This document shows, piece by piece, positions 1 to 12,140 of a DNA stretch of 64,000 bases. The stretch is from the NCBI GenBank assembly GCA_038503035.1, contig JAVSML010000039.1, positions 372,001-436,000 of the forward strand. The letters are read 5' to 3'. A model generated the notes under the pieces. The model was not told where the DNA came from. It ran no database searches and saw only the letters and a list, made by a program, of their open reading frames with translations. Each line of letters opens with the position of its first letter. Position 1 is the first letter of the stretch. This DNA comes from Crocodylus rhombifer. Its lineage: Eukaryota > Chordata > Crocodylia > Crocodylidae. A program made the position numbers and the translations under genes.

Positions 1-3000
1 TGCCAAGTACAGAAAATATGAAGATATCATGTAAGGTCAAGCAGTAGGTTCTTCAGTGGGTCCTATTTAAAAGTTGGTTGAAGTCAATAAGTACTCTGTC
101 CATGCCCTTCTGTTTAGGCTGATGTCACAATTGCCTTCAGTTTTCCGCATTGGATTTAATACTTCCCCACTGACCTTCACCAACCAATGAAGCCACAGAT
201 TCAACTCATTGTTTTTTTCACCGAGTTTCTCTGAAATTCCTAGCATCTCATTTAGCAACATTGAATGAAACCCGAACAGAGAAAAACAAGCCCTGTACCT
301 TTAACTCATTACTCATCTCAGTGAAGGAAGATAGTTTGGTCTGAATATTGTTCCCATCTCTTCAGTTCTTATGATGCTTCCCCTAGCAGTTGTTTACTCT
401 TCTTGGTTCTGACTCTACCAGGGTCTGTATTTGTCCGACTGTCAATCTCTCACCTGAACCCCCTCTTCCAACACATTTCACCTCTTGCCTCCAGTGTTCT
501 GCTTGTGCACCATGTTTATCTCTCACTTCCTTTTCCTGTTCAGCACTGCCCCTCTTGCTACATCCTGTTTCTTCTAGATCATAAAATAGTCCTGTAGAAC
601 AGGTGTTACTTTGGATTCTTAATCTGTGGCCCTTTCTTTGCTCTCCAAGTCACTGCAAAGAACGGGGAAGTAAGTGAGACATGAGTCAAGAGGCAGATTG
701 CAACATGATGACATTCATGAAGTGGGAGTTTAAGACGTCATTAAAGTAGGTATAAATGAAATGACTAGTTGGTGTGAAAAAGAAAATAGAATTTATTAAC
801 TAAAAAGTGGGTCTAAGAACAGGAGGGTCAGTCAGAAAGTAAAATCTGTTAAACTTGCCCGGAAAATGTGTACATTGTTGCTGAACACATAGATATTTTT
901 CAACAGTCTCCTTTTCTGCCAATGACCTTTTTACACTGACATTGTATTAGAGAGAGCCAGAAAATAATGCCTCTTAATTTTTACCCCTTCAATAAGCCAT
1001 GGAGATAGAGGGCATTCTTCTTGACTTCTTGCTGAAGGGGGCCATAGTAAACTCAGAGGTCTATATCAAGAACTTGAAGAAACTGAAACATGTCACGCAA
1101 AGATCCCATCCCAAGACAGACATGTCTGAGATGCTGCTTCTGCTCAGCAACATTTGTCAGCACGTGCCTAGTATCTGTGTATGAATACAAAGGCAATCTC
1201 ATCATTTGGATGCACTGTGCTGCCCCATCCTCTGTACAGCCTGGAGGACAAGGGATGAACTATGGTGACATTTTGGGGATGTCAGGGAAGTAAGTGATGG
1301 AAGCCATGTGATAATGGTTGTGCAACATAGATAAGGACTTTTACAATGTTGGGATATGTGCTCTTGTTCATTAGTGGAAAAAAATAGGTGTCACTTTTTG
1401 ATTGATCCCTGTAGCAATATGCCAATGTATGTATCAGTCATTTCCCAGCCATTTAAAACAGGGGAAGGCAGCTTTTTCTGTTGTGGGCTGGAATGACTCC
1501 CGCCAGGCTGTGGGAGGAACTAGGACCCTGTCACTACTACTACTGCCATCACTTGCTTTCCCAGCAGCAGGGGGGAAAGTGCCTCAAGCCTCATTTGTCC
1601 CTGTGGTGGCATATGTACTACCAAATGCTGCCCCATGTCCACAGCTTGGATCCAAAGCTGTAGTTGCCAACCTCTGATCTGACCTCTTAAGGTATTACTA
1701 GGGTTCCTAGTACTGTTGTATTTCAGTGCTAACAAGATTTATAAAAAGCATATTTGCCTTTCATTTAAAAAACCAAAAAACTCCAAATATGATGCAAAGG
1801 CTGATGGGGGCATGATGCTTTCTTAAACTAATTTAACTCCCACAGTATTGTAACAAAAAGGAAGAAGCAAAGAAGAGGGAATTTCCACAATTGTGAGAGG
1901 TGAAACTGATACTCACAGGAGGGCCCAGCCATGGGAACTACTACAGTATAGTGGCTCTGGGTTGGAAATGTGGGTGAGGAACCAGTCATAAGAATGTCTT
2001 CTCCTTCCTCTACCTTGGGGGAAGTTGTGATTGACTGGCTAATACAGTCTTTTGCAATCCATGACAGCTGGGAAGAGGAAGATACTTTTAAAAAAAAAAG
2101 AAGAAACAAGACTCAGAACACCTTCCCCATGCATAGCCATGGCAATTTAAAGGTCTGATTATGCAGGACCCTTCAGGCCTAAAAGCAATTGTACTGTGTC
2201 CCACCAAAAATCTGGGAATCATTTCTTTTCATTAGTAGGGAGATCTCAGTTCTAGCCTACAGTGAAATATAAACATAAAACCACCACCTACAACTGGCTG
2301 CAACACAATCACCAGGCAGTAATGAGCTTGTATAGCTGCTGACCCAAGCTGAATTCCTATGGTAAGGATCGCCACGTCTCAGGATCACTCAGCTGAGCCT
2401 AGAATCCCTCCCATTTGTAGCTATAGCTGCTTTTTAAATTTCTGTGCACTTGGTTTCCTGTTCCATTATTTCAGGGATTTCATTTTTTAAAGTCTTGTTT
2501 GCATGGACTTAACACGAACTAAATGAGACAAACAAAAGGGACCTCTTTTGCGCTTGGCATTAAGCAGGACTCATTTTACTGAAATTGAGAGAGAGAGATC
2601 TTTACACCAGGGCTGAATGTGTTCTAAAAAAATCTAGTCTAAAGGAACAAGGTAGAGGAAAGTCATCATTATTATTGCAGCCTGTTAATTAGATTTCCTG
2701 CATATGTCTAGACTGATTGGCAAGGTCTTAAACTTAAGAGAAAGTGAGAACCAATGTAAGAAAAAAGATGAGGTTTTCATAAAATGCAATCAAATCCAGG
2801 CTTTTTCAGAGCTACTTTCATGTATAAAATCCATTCAGAGAGAAACCTTCATTCAGTGGCAGCCCCAGCATACAGGATCCTTTATTATATAGACTGCCAC
2901 AGTCAACACTGATATTGAATGAATTCTCAATGCAGGCTTTGCAGCTTCATTCATTCCCATTGCGCATGTGTGTATGACGGATGTGGGATACACTCCAGCA

Positions 3001-3546
3001 TCAATGGGATTTTCACAGTTGCTAATAAAACATTGTTGATTGTGTACACACAGACTAACAGATGGAACTAACCAGGAAGGACAAGGCCAATGGAGAATTA
3101 AATCCACCTAAAAAGACATGTATGTGATGAATTAAAATCTCATGAACAGGGTGTGAAGGTAAATGTGTGAGTGATACCAAAATAAACAACCTTGCTTAAA
3201 AACAATATTAACAAGTATGGGTTCCAGATAGATAGATACACAGACACACACATACATATAAAAGGGGGTAATGTTCTAACAAAGGTCTTGTGATAAATAT
3301 ATTTCATGTAAGCACCTTTCCCAGCCACTGTCCAAAGGCATATACCTAAGATTATAAGACTAAAATCATGGGTAATCACCTTTCACTCCTTGTTTGAATA
3401 GGATCACTAAGATTGTAAGGATAAATGGCAGCCCCAGTATTGGGGGAGATTTGCTTTAAAAAGATTCAGACAATAATGTCCATAGTTTGTGAGATGAGCA
3501 TTCAGTTTATCACTGTGCATGGCCGTCATATTTCAAGTTCATATTA
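1..3546. other. Unique AT-rich DNA, no gene seen
   Basis: No reading frame here resembles a known protein and no transposon end was recognised. The only simple-sequence features are short purine runs near 2590 and a small mixed GATA/CA microsatellite at about 3222-3258. Short frames of 60-93 codons occur on both strands but overlap each other and show no motif, so I treat them as chance. Confidence 0.6.
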
Positions 3547-3958
3547 CAGTAATATCTCTGTTATCTGGCATGAGTGGGGAATGGGGGGTGCCGTTACCTA
3601 AAAAATTCCAGTTATCTGAAAGTTGTAGTCAAGGAAGACAGTGCCATACTTGTAGTGCAAATTTTCAAAGAACTAGTGTACAGTACATGACAGCATAACA
3701 TACTGTATAAGGAATAAAATAGTATATGGATAAAAATGGCATAATAGTCAGCCACCCCAAACGCTAGATCAGCCCAGCTGCAGGCTGCTGCAGCAAAGGG
3801 GAAGGGCACACACACTCAGATATCCTGTGTGAGTATCCTTAGAGCAGTGCCGCAGGCAGGAAAGCAGTGCAGCACAGTACTGTGTGCATCCCACCATTGA
3901 AATTCTGGTAAATTAAGTATACTGTTTAGTTAAATGCTGGATAATAGAGATTTTACTG
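3547..3958. mobile_element. Tigger/pogo-like non-autonomous DNA transposon (MITE)
   Basis: The two ends are inverted copies of each other: the left end reads CAGTAATATCTCTGTTATC and the right end, reverse-complemented, reads CAGTAAAATCTCTATTATC. Both are flanked by the dinucleotide TA (3545-3546 and 3959-3960). TA target duplication with a CAGTA...TCTCTATTATCC-type terminus is the pattern of Tigger elements in the Tc1/mariner-pogo superfamily. The 412-bp interior encodes no transposase, so the element would have been moved in trans. The 67-codon minus-strand frame inside it has no recognisable domain. Confidence 0.85.
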
Positions 3959-4222
3959 TACAAGCTTTTGTAAACCTACATTGATAAATCTGTGAGTGCA
4001 GGTCAAATCAAATTAAACTCTATACCATCTTATCATGGTTCTGGAGAGCAGAATGACCAGCTTTTTTTCTTCTGAGAGACGCTTATTCTTTTACCTAGAT
4101 CTTCAGACAGTATCTGTTAACATCTGTCTTTAGCATCATCTTGAGGTAGGCAGCTTGATAAAGCTTTACATTCACAGAAGGCTAGCAGAAGTAAGGAAAT
4201 ACTCCCACTCTTGCAGTTCTGT

Positions 4223-4851
4223 CCTCTCTATCAGTAAGGCTAACCTCACCTAGTCGTGCATCCACAGATGCAGTACAAGCAGGTCCAGGGCAGTGATCCT
4301 TCCCCTCTATGCGGCACTGGTCAGGCCACAGGTGGAGTACTGCATCCAGTTCTGGGTGCTGCACTTCAAGAGGGATGTGGCTAACCTTGAGAGGGTACAG
4401 AGGAGGGCCACTCCTATGGTCAGAGGGCAGCAGGCCAGACCCTACAAAGATAGACTAAAGGGCCTGAATCTATTCAGCCTCCACAAGAGAAGACTGAGAG
4501 GGGATCTGGTGACCGTCTATAAACTCACCAGGTGGAACCAGCGGAAAGTTGGTGAGGCTCTGTTCCCCTGGGCATCACCTGGGATAACAAGGAATAAGGG
4601 CCACAGATTGATTGAGAGTGGGTTCAGGCTTGATATCAGGAGGCATTACTTTATGGTTAGGGCTGCCAGGCTCTGGAATGGGCTCTCAAGGGAGGTGGTG
4701 CTCTTCCCTACCTTGGGGGTGTTCAAGAGGAGGTTGGACAGATATCTGGCTGGGGTATGATGATCCTGGCACTTGTTCCTGCCCAGGGCAGGGGGTCGAA
4801 CTTGATGATCTGTTCAGGTCCCTTCTGACCCTAGAAACTATGAAACTATAA
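4223..4851 (+). mobile_element. CR1 LINE, 5'-truncated 3' end with RT C-terminal remnant
   Basis: An open stretch of 155 codons (4293-4760) matches the C-terminal part of CR1 ORF2, with blocks [37 protein letters not shown] and FKRRLDRYLAGV in the usual order. It is followed by the CR1 3' UTR, ending in a repeated ACTATGAA-type tail at about 4840-4851. The copy starts just downstream of the RT catalytic region, so it is strongly 5'-truncated and cannot be active. It belongs to the same young-looking group as the copies at 45838 and 53540. Confidence 0.95.
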
Positions 4852-5505
4852 ACCCCTCTAGACCCTCAGCTGTCATTCTTTGTGTAGTCACCTCACAAGG
4901 TTTGGCTGGTGAAAAGGATACTTTGCTGGAGTCCTACCCTGTACCCACTATAAAGCATGCAGGTACAGCTTTGTATTTCATGTAGTTCTGATTATTTTTG
5001 TCTATTCCCATTGTTGGCATTTTGGGGATTTTACAAATACTTCCCCCCTTTGTTTGTTTAGTCCTATAAGAAAACATGCCAGTTGATGGTCTGTTGTGTT
5101 TACCTTTGCTCCCTTCTTTAGTGAAAATTAAAGAGCTATAAAAGTAAGAAAAGCTATGAAATGAAACTGTCCTGCTTAGCCATTGTAGTTTAAATTCAAC
5201 ATTGCTAAGCATGTAATTCATGTATCTGAATGCAAGTCTTAAATATGAGCTATTTCTGAATGAATATGATTGGAAAGTTTATACTGCTTTGTATCCTGAT
5301 CAAAAATATGTCTCCTGTTCAATCTTGCTGCTTGTGTGTAGTTTGAGTTGTCACAGAGAAATAAAACAAATGTCCCAAATACACCAAATCAATAGCATGT
5401 CATCTACTTACTGAGGACTGAATTGTGACAATAGGCACAGATCTAATAAAGAATGATGGTATAAATGACACCACCTCAGCAGTATATGACTCAGGAATAC
5501 TGACT
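4852..5505. other. Unique DNA, no gene seen
   Basis: Between a CR1 tail and a MITE. No repeat end, coding signal or structured element was recognised. Confidence 0.5.
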
Positions 5506-5801
5506 AGATGTGTCTACATGAGCCACCCACTGTACAGTTGTTACTGCGCGGTCATTTAGTACTTGCATAACCAAGTACTAAATGCAGAGTAACCAGCATT
5601 ACTGTGCAGTAGCGTCCTGACATGGTTGCCTAGTAACACTTCCTGTGCAATAGCTCATTACTACCACACAATAGCTTGTTACTACTGTGCAGTAGCATCA
5701 CATCACGGTTAATGCCTGGCAGTGCTACTACATAGCAGTAGCAAGCTACTGTGCAGTAGTAACAAGCTACTGCTCAGTAAGTGTCTCATGTAGATATACC
5801 C
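5506..5801. mobile_element. Terminal-inverted-repeat MITE with palindromic interior
   Basis: The ends share TCTACATGAG in opposite orientation (left at about 5513, right as CTCATGTAGA at about 5787). The imperfect inverted match extends for about 30 bases. Near-identical 7-mers ACTGACT (5499-5505) and ACTGAGT (5802-5808) flank it and may be a decayed target duplication. The interior is dominated by inverted AGTAGTAACAAGCTACTG-like words, so the single strand would fold strongly. No protein is encoded. The superfamily is uncertain: hAT-type is possible from the 7-8 bp flank. Confidence 0.7.
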
Positions 5802-6180
5802 ACTGAGTCACAGCTCTTTACCTCCTTCTCCATTAATCCAGATGGATATTTATTTATTAGTGGCATATACCATCAGTTACAACATCTTTCATGCTCTGAC
5901 TTAGCTATGCTGGCTAGTCAATAAGAGAGAATAGCCCAGGTTCCACCCATTCTCCATCCTTTCTCATCCAGTCACCACCAACCTGTTTCAACATCTGCTG
6001 CACTTTGACCACCTTAGGACTAACAGGAGTAAGAGTATAAGGACATGCTTAGCTAGTATAGCTTAGGGGCATGGTCCAAGTCACTCCTATGCACAAGTGC
6101 CTAGTTGAAGTCATAGTCTATCCATACAGATGGGCAACCTGAAATGCAAAACACATGATCATCCAACTAAATTACTGTTC
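5802..6180. other. Unique DNA, no gene seen
   Basis: Mixed-composition sequence with no recognised coding or repeat signal. Confidence 0.5.
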
Positions 6181-6254
6181 TCAGAGGAAAACAGCATTAG
6201 ATCGGAGATCAGTTGATAAAAGCTGTAGAGCAGATTTAAAGGTGAATTGATATT
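6181..6254 (+). repeat. Left arm of a 74-bp inverted duplication
   Basis: Reverse-complementing 7917-7990 gives the same sequence with three differences by eye (71/74). Similarity stops abruptly at both edges. No target duplication or transposon terminus was seen at either arm. The 1.66 kb between the arms encodes nothing recognisable, so the arms are more likely a local duplication than terminal repeats of a transposon. Confidence 0.85.
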
Positions 6255-7034
6255 TGTTCCTCATCAACAGGAACATATTTGGCTGCTTTACATTCATTTA
6301 GTCCATCCTGCATGTTTCTGTCAGTAGGCTAGAGTTAGGAGTTCCTCCAATATCCAGACAGCAGCATTTCAACTGCTGGTAACAGCAAACACTCCCGTCC
6401 AATAGGCCAATCCCCTGACATTCCTTCAGTGGACTGCTGAAGCATGAGCTACTCACCTAGGGTGACGTTACATGTTACACTTAGGTCATACTCAACCTGT
6501 GGAATGTTAAGCAGTGTTAAAGTTAGAACGTGCTATGAGTAACCACACATTACAGATCAATACTGTTTCTTGCCTACACAGCTCTGACTTGCACCTAGAG
6601 GGCTGGTGAGCAGTGGCATAGCCAGGATACCTGGGTTCTCTCCCTACTCTGGGCAGGGGGGACTGCAGATTGCTTGCTTTATCTCCATGGAACAGACTGA
6701 AGTTAACCTAACATAAGCTAGGTAGCACAGCCCAGAGTTAAACTATGCCTGAAGTGGTGTAACTTTGAGACGCTCCAAGGGCACTTAGAACAAGTTAACA
6801 AACTTAAATGTGAAGATGCTTGTTTTATGTGTCCTTAGTATGGACTAAGTGTAATGTGTGATTTGACCTATAGGTTATCTTGCTCCATCTTTGGGACTCT
6901 AAATTCTTAATTTTTTCATGGGGATTGGGGCTTTTCCCTGGGCTCTATCCTCTCTACCTATTTGAAAGAATAGCTGAGCCAGCCTGTAGGGTGTTAAAGA
7001 CCAGTAAACCATTAGACACTAGACAATCCAGCTT
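6255..7034. other. Unique DNA between the inverted arms, no gene seen
   Basis: No transposase or other protein is seen. A short stretch near 6610-6660 vaguely resembles a SINE but not enough to call. Confidence 0.45.
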
Positions 7035-7350
7035 GAGGCTACCTGTCAACTGTAAGGCTAGAAGGAACCATCCTGATCCTCTAGTCAGATCTTATATAAC
7101 ACGGGCCAGACAGCTTCTATGAATGAATTCCTGTTTGAACTAGGGCATGTCTTCTAAAAAAACATCCAATCCTAATATAAAGATACCCAGTGCTCCACCA
7201 TTTGGCCATGTTGAAATGCATATTGTTAGCTTGTCATCAGTTTACCAACCAATCAAGTTTGCTCTCTATCAATGACCAGTCCTCTTCCTTATTTACCTCC
7301 TCATGCAACTTTGTGTTACTATCTGTAAAGATAGTGGGTGGGGTGTTTCA
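7035..7350 (-). mobile_element. Old CR1 LINE fragment with internal deletion
   Basis: Read on the minus strand, 7035-7205 matches the 3' UTR and C-terminal coding end of an older sauropsid CR1 subfamily. The block at about 7255-7350 matches the upstream RT region around the FADDTK motif. The intervening ORF2 segment is missing. Divergence is much higher than in the CR1 copies at 15 and 54 kb, so this insertion is old. Confidence 0.65.
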
Positions 7351-7916
7351 AAAGCAAAATTAACTCAGAGTGAGGAGTAAAGAAACCTATGTTTTGGTAG
7401 CAGAAAGGAAGGAGCTGTTGAATGAGACTGTATTTGTAGGAAGGGTTTTGAAATCATACAATTAACGTTAAGACTGATTCACCATTTGTAGCTTTATAGC
7501 AAACTCATGCTATAGTGAAGCTCCATTTAAAACAAAGTAAAATTAAAGTCACCAATTGCTTCACACTTGCCATATGGGAATTGCAGTTTCATTTATAATG
7601 AAAATTTAATTACAGCATAATTGTTCTGGGCAAAAAAGTACTCCACTTTCAATGGCTTCTGCTGTTTTCATACTACTTGCATATTTACAGTTGCATTCCT
7701 TTCTCTTTTTTCAGTGACTACTATTGCACAACAGGGTCTCTCCTGGCATTTACAGAATAGTGATTCATTCTGGATGATTCCTAAGAAATCAAGAGTTAAC
7801 TAAGTGGAAATCCTTTTCTTTAGGCAGAAGAGCAAGGTATGAATAGAGATATAATGTTTTAAATATCCTCAAATTTTACTAAGTCCCTGGGGTGCTTTTT
7901 GTGAAATCCCAAGAAA
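7351..7916. other. Unique DNA, no gene seen
   Basis: AT-rich sequence without recognised features. Confidence 0.5.
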
Positions 7917-7990
7917 AATATCAATTCACATTTAAATCTGCTCTACAGCTTTTATCAACTGATCTCTGATCTGATGCTGTTTTCCTCTGA
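7917..7990 (-). repeat. Right arm of a 74-bp inverted duplication
   Basis: Partner of 6181-6254 in opposite orientation, about 96% identical by eye. Both edges are abrupt and lie in otherwise unrelated unique DNA. Confidence 0.85.
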
Positions 7991-8218
7991 TAACTCTGCC
8001 ATTCCTTTGAACAAAGTACACTTCCTTTCAGAGTCTGTCTAGAATGATCTATAAGCAGCGAGTGTCCATACTCAACATTTACAAAAGTAAGATGACCTTC
8101 CAAGCTAATTAAATGCATACATTGTATTAGTTTTAGCCAGGTCCTTCCTGGGCTCTCCTCTTCCCAATGTATGCTTAAATCCACCCCCATCTAAGCATAC
8201 CATTAAGTTCTTACAGTG

Positions 8219-8716
8219 GTCCCCAACTATAGAAAGGATGTGGACAAGTTCGAATGAGTCCAGCAGATGACAACAAAATGATTAGGGAGCTGGGGCAAAT
8301 GACTTAAGAGGAAAGGCTGAGGGAACTGAGTTTATTTAGTCTGAAAAAGAGAAGACAGAGAGGGGCTTTGATAGCAGCCTTCAACTACCTGAAGGGTGGT
8401 TCCAAAGAGGATGGAGCCGGACTGTTCTCAGTGGTGGCAGGTGACAGAACAAGGAGCAATGTTTCAAGTTGCAGCAAGGGAGGTTTAGGGTGGATATTAG
8501 GAAAAACTTTCTCACTAAGAGGGTACTGAAACACTGGATTGAGTTACCTAGAGAGGTGGTAGCATCTCCATCCTTGGAGGTTTTTAAGTCCTGGCTTGAC
8601 AAAGCCCTGGCTGGAATGATCTAGTTGGGAATGGTCCCGCATTGAGCAGGGGGTTGGACTAGATGACCTCCTGAGGTCCCTTCTAACCTTAATCTTCTAT
8701 GATTCTATGATTTGAT
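8219..8716 (+). mobile_element. CR1 LINE 3' end (older subfamily)
   Basis: Conceptual translation across several frame breaks gives the CR1 ORF2 C-terminal order: [31 protein letters not shown], then a short 3' UTR with GVGLDDLL-type coding remnants. The end is a TTCTATGATTCTATGATT tail at about 8693-8713, the classic CR1 microsatellite terminus. The copy is 5'-truncated after the RT catalytic core and carries several stops. The antisense open frame in this stretch is a shadow. Confidence 0.9.
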
Positions 8717-9600
8717 TGTATCCTGCAAACAATCACAAGAGTAATCTTATACATCCAAGTTAAATAAAAGCATTAGCGAGATCAAGTTCTCGGACTGTGA
8801 ACTCTTGATGGCAGACATACAATCTTCTGTGTCTAGACCATTTCTAGAATACTTGTGGGTTCTATAAAATAAATAATAACAATAACGAAAAGCTTATTAG
8901 ATGTGTTTTCTTCAGTAGCTTTTCTATGCCTAGGAAAGTACTGTTGCTATGGGATAAAGTAAGGGAGTGATATGTTTATAAAGCTATTCCCAAGCCATGG
9001 AAACCGCATTATAATTGTATACTTGATGAAGAGAAGAATCATTATAATAAGTACCTCAAAAGTTCAGTATATAAACTAGCAAGAAACACCTTGCCACAGT
9101 AGACAAATAAGAAGGAATCTTGTAACTGCGAGAGTAAGGAAGTTTACAGTGCAATTGTTACGAGTCTTGTATTTAAAATCTTATGTTTGCTTAAATCACT
9201 AGGATGGGAAACCGATCTGATTTCCATAGGAAAAAAAAATGTTGTGGTCTGAGAATGTGGGGAAAGTCAAGTTACTCTTCTTTCTCTAGATTCTTTAGCA
9301 AAAGTGAACATGAAATCTCTTGACGATGTAGGGAAGGTAATATCTGAAACAAAGCTCTGGTTTTCGTGGTGACTGGGGCCTTTTCTTAATGCCGTTAGTC
9401 ACACTTCCTTGAATTTTATTGAAGTCACTTTTGGCTTTTAGCTAAGCATTATTAATCAGTATTGTGTGTGAGGTACCTTCAGACATGAAAACTAGTACAA
9501 AAGAGTGGAACTGTTTTAGTCTGAATAAAATTGAGACTAAAATATGTTTTAAAATATATAAATATTTCTATATGGGGAAGAAGCAGAGCAGGGTGGCACC
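8717..9600. other. Unique AT-rich DNA, no gene seen
   Basis: No repeat end or coding signal was recognised. Confidence 0.5.
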
Positions 9601-10080
9601 TTAGGGTGCATCCCCATGTGTGAGAATATGAATTCCCAGGGACAGATAGCAGCAGCACATATTTGTGCAGCTGTTAATTGTCCCCAGGGAAAGCCCCTGC
9701 TTGTGCACTCTGGTATGCGGCAAGTTGTACTGGATGGGGTAGAGGAAGCTGAGGCCAGCACCTAAGCTGACCCCAGAAGCCTTACCTGGGGTCCTAGGGG
9801 CCTCCCAAGGCTCCAGTAGTGGTGATCCAGATGTGCAGAACCCGGTTGGCAGCTGAAGCATGGCTCTGGCTAGCCAGGCTCCAGTTTTGGGTGACACATG
9901 CTGCCACCACATGTGCCATGCCATTTTATTCCGGTGTAGGTTTTTTTGACACTGGGATCTCCTGGTGTCAAAAAAACCCTGCCACACTGCAAATTAGCAG
10001 TGTAGAAAACAGCACATGTGGCTTGTGTGCACATTTGGATGTGCCCTTTGGGCACTTTTACACATGCTAAGGGAGTGGGG
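9601..10080 (-). mobile_element. MITE family A, copy 1, with internal hairpin
   Basis: This stretch matches 33649-34126 in the opposite orientation. Shared blocks include the GTGCATCC-like end, the CCCAGGGACA segment and a central perfect stem. The stem arms are GGTTTTTTTGACAC (9939-9952) and GTGTCAAAAAAACC (9965-9978) around a 12-base loop. No protein is encoded. The element is non-autonomous and its superfamily is unknown. The right boundary is blurred because another repeat abuts it at about 10080. Confidence 0.65.
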
Positions 10081-10610
10081 GGGGGGCACTTTAATTAGAG
10101 CAACTCTGACAGCTGCTTTAATTAAAGTGCCACAGCATCATATATATTAGTGTTCCTGCACATCAGAATGGTGGCAGGGGCACTTGAACCAAAGCTCGTT
10201 CAAAAAGCTTCAGTTCAAGTGCCCCAGCTGCCGTGCAGGGAGGCAAATACATGAGGTGCGGAAGCTGGCTGGAGTGCAGTACTTACCATGCTCTGACGCT
10301 CTGCAATTACAGTGCATCAGAGCAGCCCCGCAGCACGTCTACAGGCACCCTTCAAGATTAACTGGATCAGAGAGACATAAATTTTCAACAGGCAGAAAAC
10401 TACTTCATCAGATGCTATGAACTGGCTGTCCAAGGTACTTTGAAGATTCTTTCAAGTCATGCAGACTTATGCTGTTCCAGCATACTTTTCAGTATGGCAT
10501 GAAACAAGATGGGCCTGACTTTCATAGTAGTGTCAGAAACAGCCTGTGTGGTGCCGGGACCGCACAGTAACAATTGTGCAGTACAGCGTACATGTAAATG
10601 CGCCCCATAA
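10081..10610. mobile_element. MITE family B-like sequence plus an interspersed-repeat fragment
   Basis: Words such as GGCACTTTAATTAGAG and AAAGTGCCACAGCATCA recur in the element at 25373-25830, and here they are partly inverted within the copy. The end near 10590-10605 (ACATGTAAATGCGCCCC) looks like the far terminus of a TIR element that begins at 9603, so family B may be nested in, or part of, one larger composite. A fragment at about 10370-10425 with ACTTCATCAGATGC resembles a common sauropsid SINE-like repeat. No coding capacity. Confidence 0.5.
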
Positions 10611-11459
10611 GTACTAGTGAAAACTGATCATACATCTAGATCCCTATTTGGGAGCAGAGCTGTTTAAAAAATCTCACCCCAATTTGAGGGATTTAGAAAC
10701 ATGGTATTTAAAGTGTTTTGTAATTTTTACTTTAGAATTATCTCCTAGCAATATTAAGGGTTTTTCTCTTTGAATTTGTAATGCCATCTGGCTCACAGAG
10801 AATAAATTAATAATAAGATACACCTGTGAAATATTTGTGTCCTCAGAGTAGGTGAGAAGTTACATACAAGCCATAAAACTCTTTTGATCAACTACAATAA
10901 ATGTATGAGAATCAGAGATTTCTATATGTTCATCTTAATAATTAATATTCATGTAGATGCAGGTTCTAGAATTAGTTATGACAAATTGTATTACTGATCA
11001 AACACATCAGGATTTCTGAAGATTTTTGCATAATGGATAGAACATCAAATCTCTCATTCTTCAAATTAGCATGTGAAGAAAATATCTCCTTCTAGCAATA
11101 CTTCAGGAGTTAAAAGAAATTTCATTTTATAAGTAGGGGTGCCAATGTGCACAAAGCAAAGAGCTGCTGACTAGAGAAAAATACAGTGATAGAAGTGATC
11201 GTGAATTCTCCAAGAAAACTTTTTTCACTGGAAAATGTCGGCTAGTCAAAACTGAAGCTCTTCACAGGAAAGGACTCATTCCTGATACAGAATCATTAAA
11301 AAATAGTATGGTTAAAACATCTCTTTTTCATACTTTTGTGTGTCACACTTTGGGTTTAGCTTCAATATGACTTTCTTTTAGAATGCTGTATTCATTTAAA
11401 AATAATTAAAAGATAAAAAAATTCAAAAGTTCAAAATTATTTAAATGAATGTTTTCTTT
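10611..11459. other. Unique AT-rich DNA, no gene seen
   Basis: No recognised feature. Confidence 0.5.
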
Positions 11460-12140
11460 GAGTCCAGCCCCCTGCCTCAGGAGCAGGAAGTCAGCAGGGA
11501 TCATAAGATCCCAGCAAGATAAACATCCAAATTTCTCTTAAAGGTGTTCGAAGTGGGTGCTTGAACAACCTCCAGTGGCAGTCTATTCCAAACCTTGGGG
11601 GCTCGAAAGTAAAGAAATTCTTCCTTATGTCCAGCCTGAAACTGTTATGGAGGAGTTTGTGACCATTCAACCTTGTCATCCTTTGAGGGGTTTTGGTGAA
11701 CAGACATTCCCCCAGATCCTGGTGAGCACCCCTGATAAACTTATAAGTGGGCACCAGACCACCCTGAGCCTGTGCTTTTCCAGGCTGAAGAGTCCCGTAG
11801 CTCTCAGCCTCTCATCGTAAGGTCTGTTTTCCTGACCTCTGATCATGCATATGGTTCTCCTCTGCACTCTGTTAAGCTTCTCCACATCCTTTTTGAATTG
11901 TGGAGCCCAAAACTGGACACAGTACTCCAGCTGCGGCCTCACCAAGGCCGAGTACAAGGGGAGAATGACGTCCCGGGATTTGCTTGAGAAGCATCTGTGG
12001 ATGCAAGCCAGCGTTTTGCTCACTTAACTAGCTGCAGCATCACATTGCAGGCTCATCTTCATTTTGTTTTCAATCATGACCCCCAAGTCCCTTTTGTCCA
12101 TAGTGCTAGACAGCATAGCACTGCCGAGCCTATTGTATTG
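11460..12140 (-). mobile_element. CR1 LINE 3' portion with broken ORF2
   Basis: On the minus strand, two overlapping frames (12023-11676 and 11754-11491) together follow the CR1 ORF2 C-terminus: [44 protein letters not shown], then [13 protein letters not shown] and FRLDIRKNFFT. They are joined by a frameshift near 11700-11750. The 3' UTR end lies at about 11460. Same subfamily as the copy at 17028-17838. 5'-truncated just after the RT core. Confidence 0.92.
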
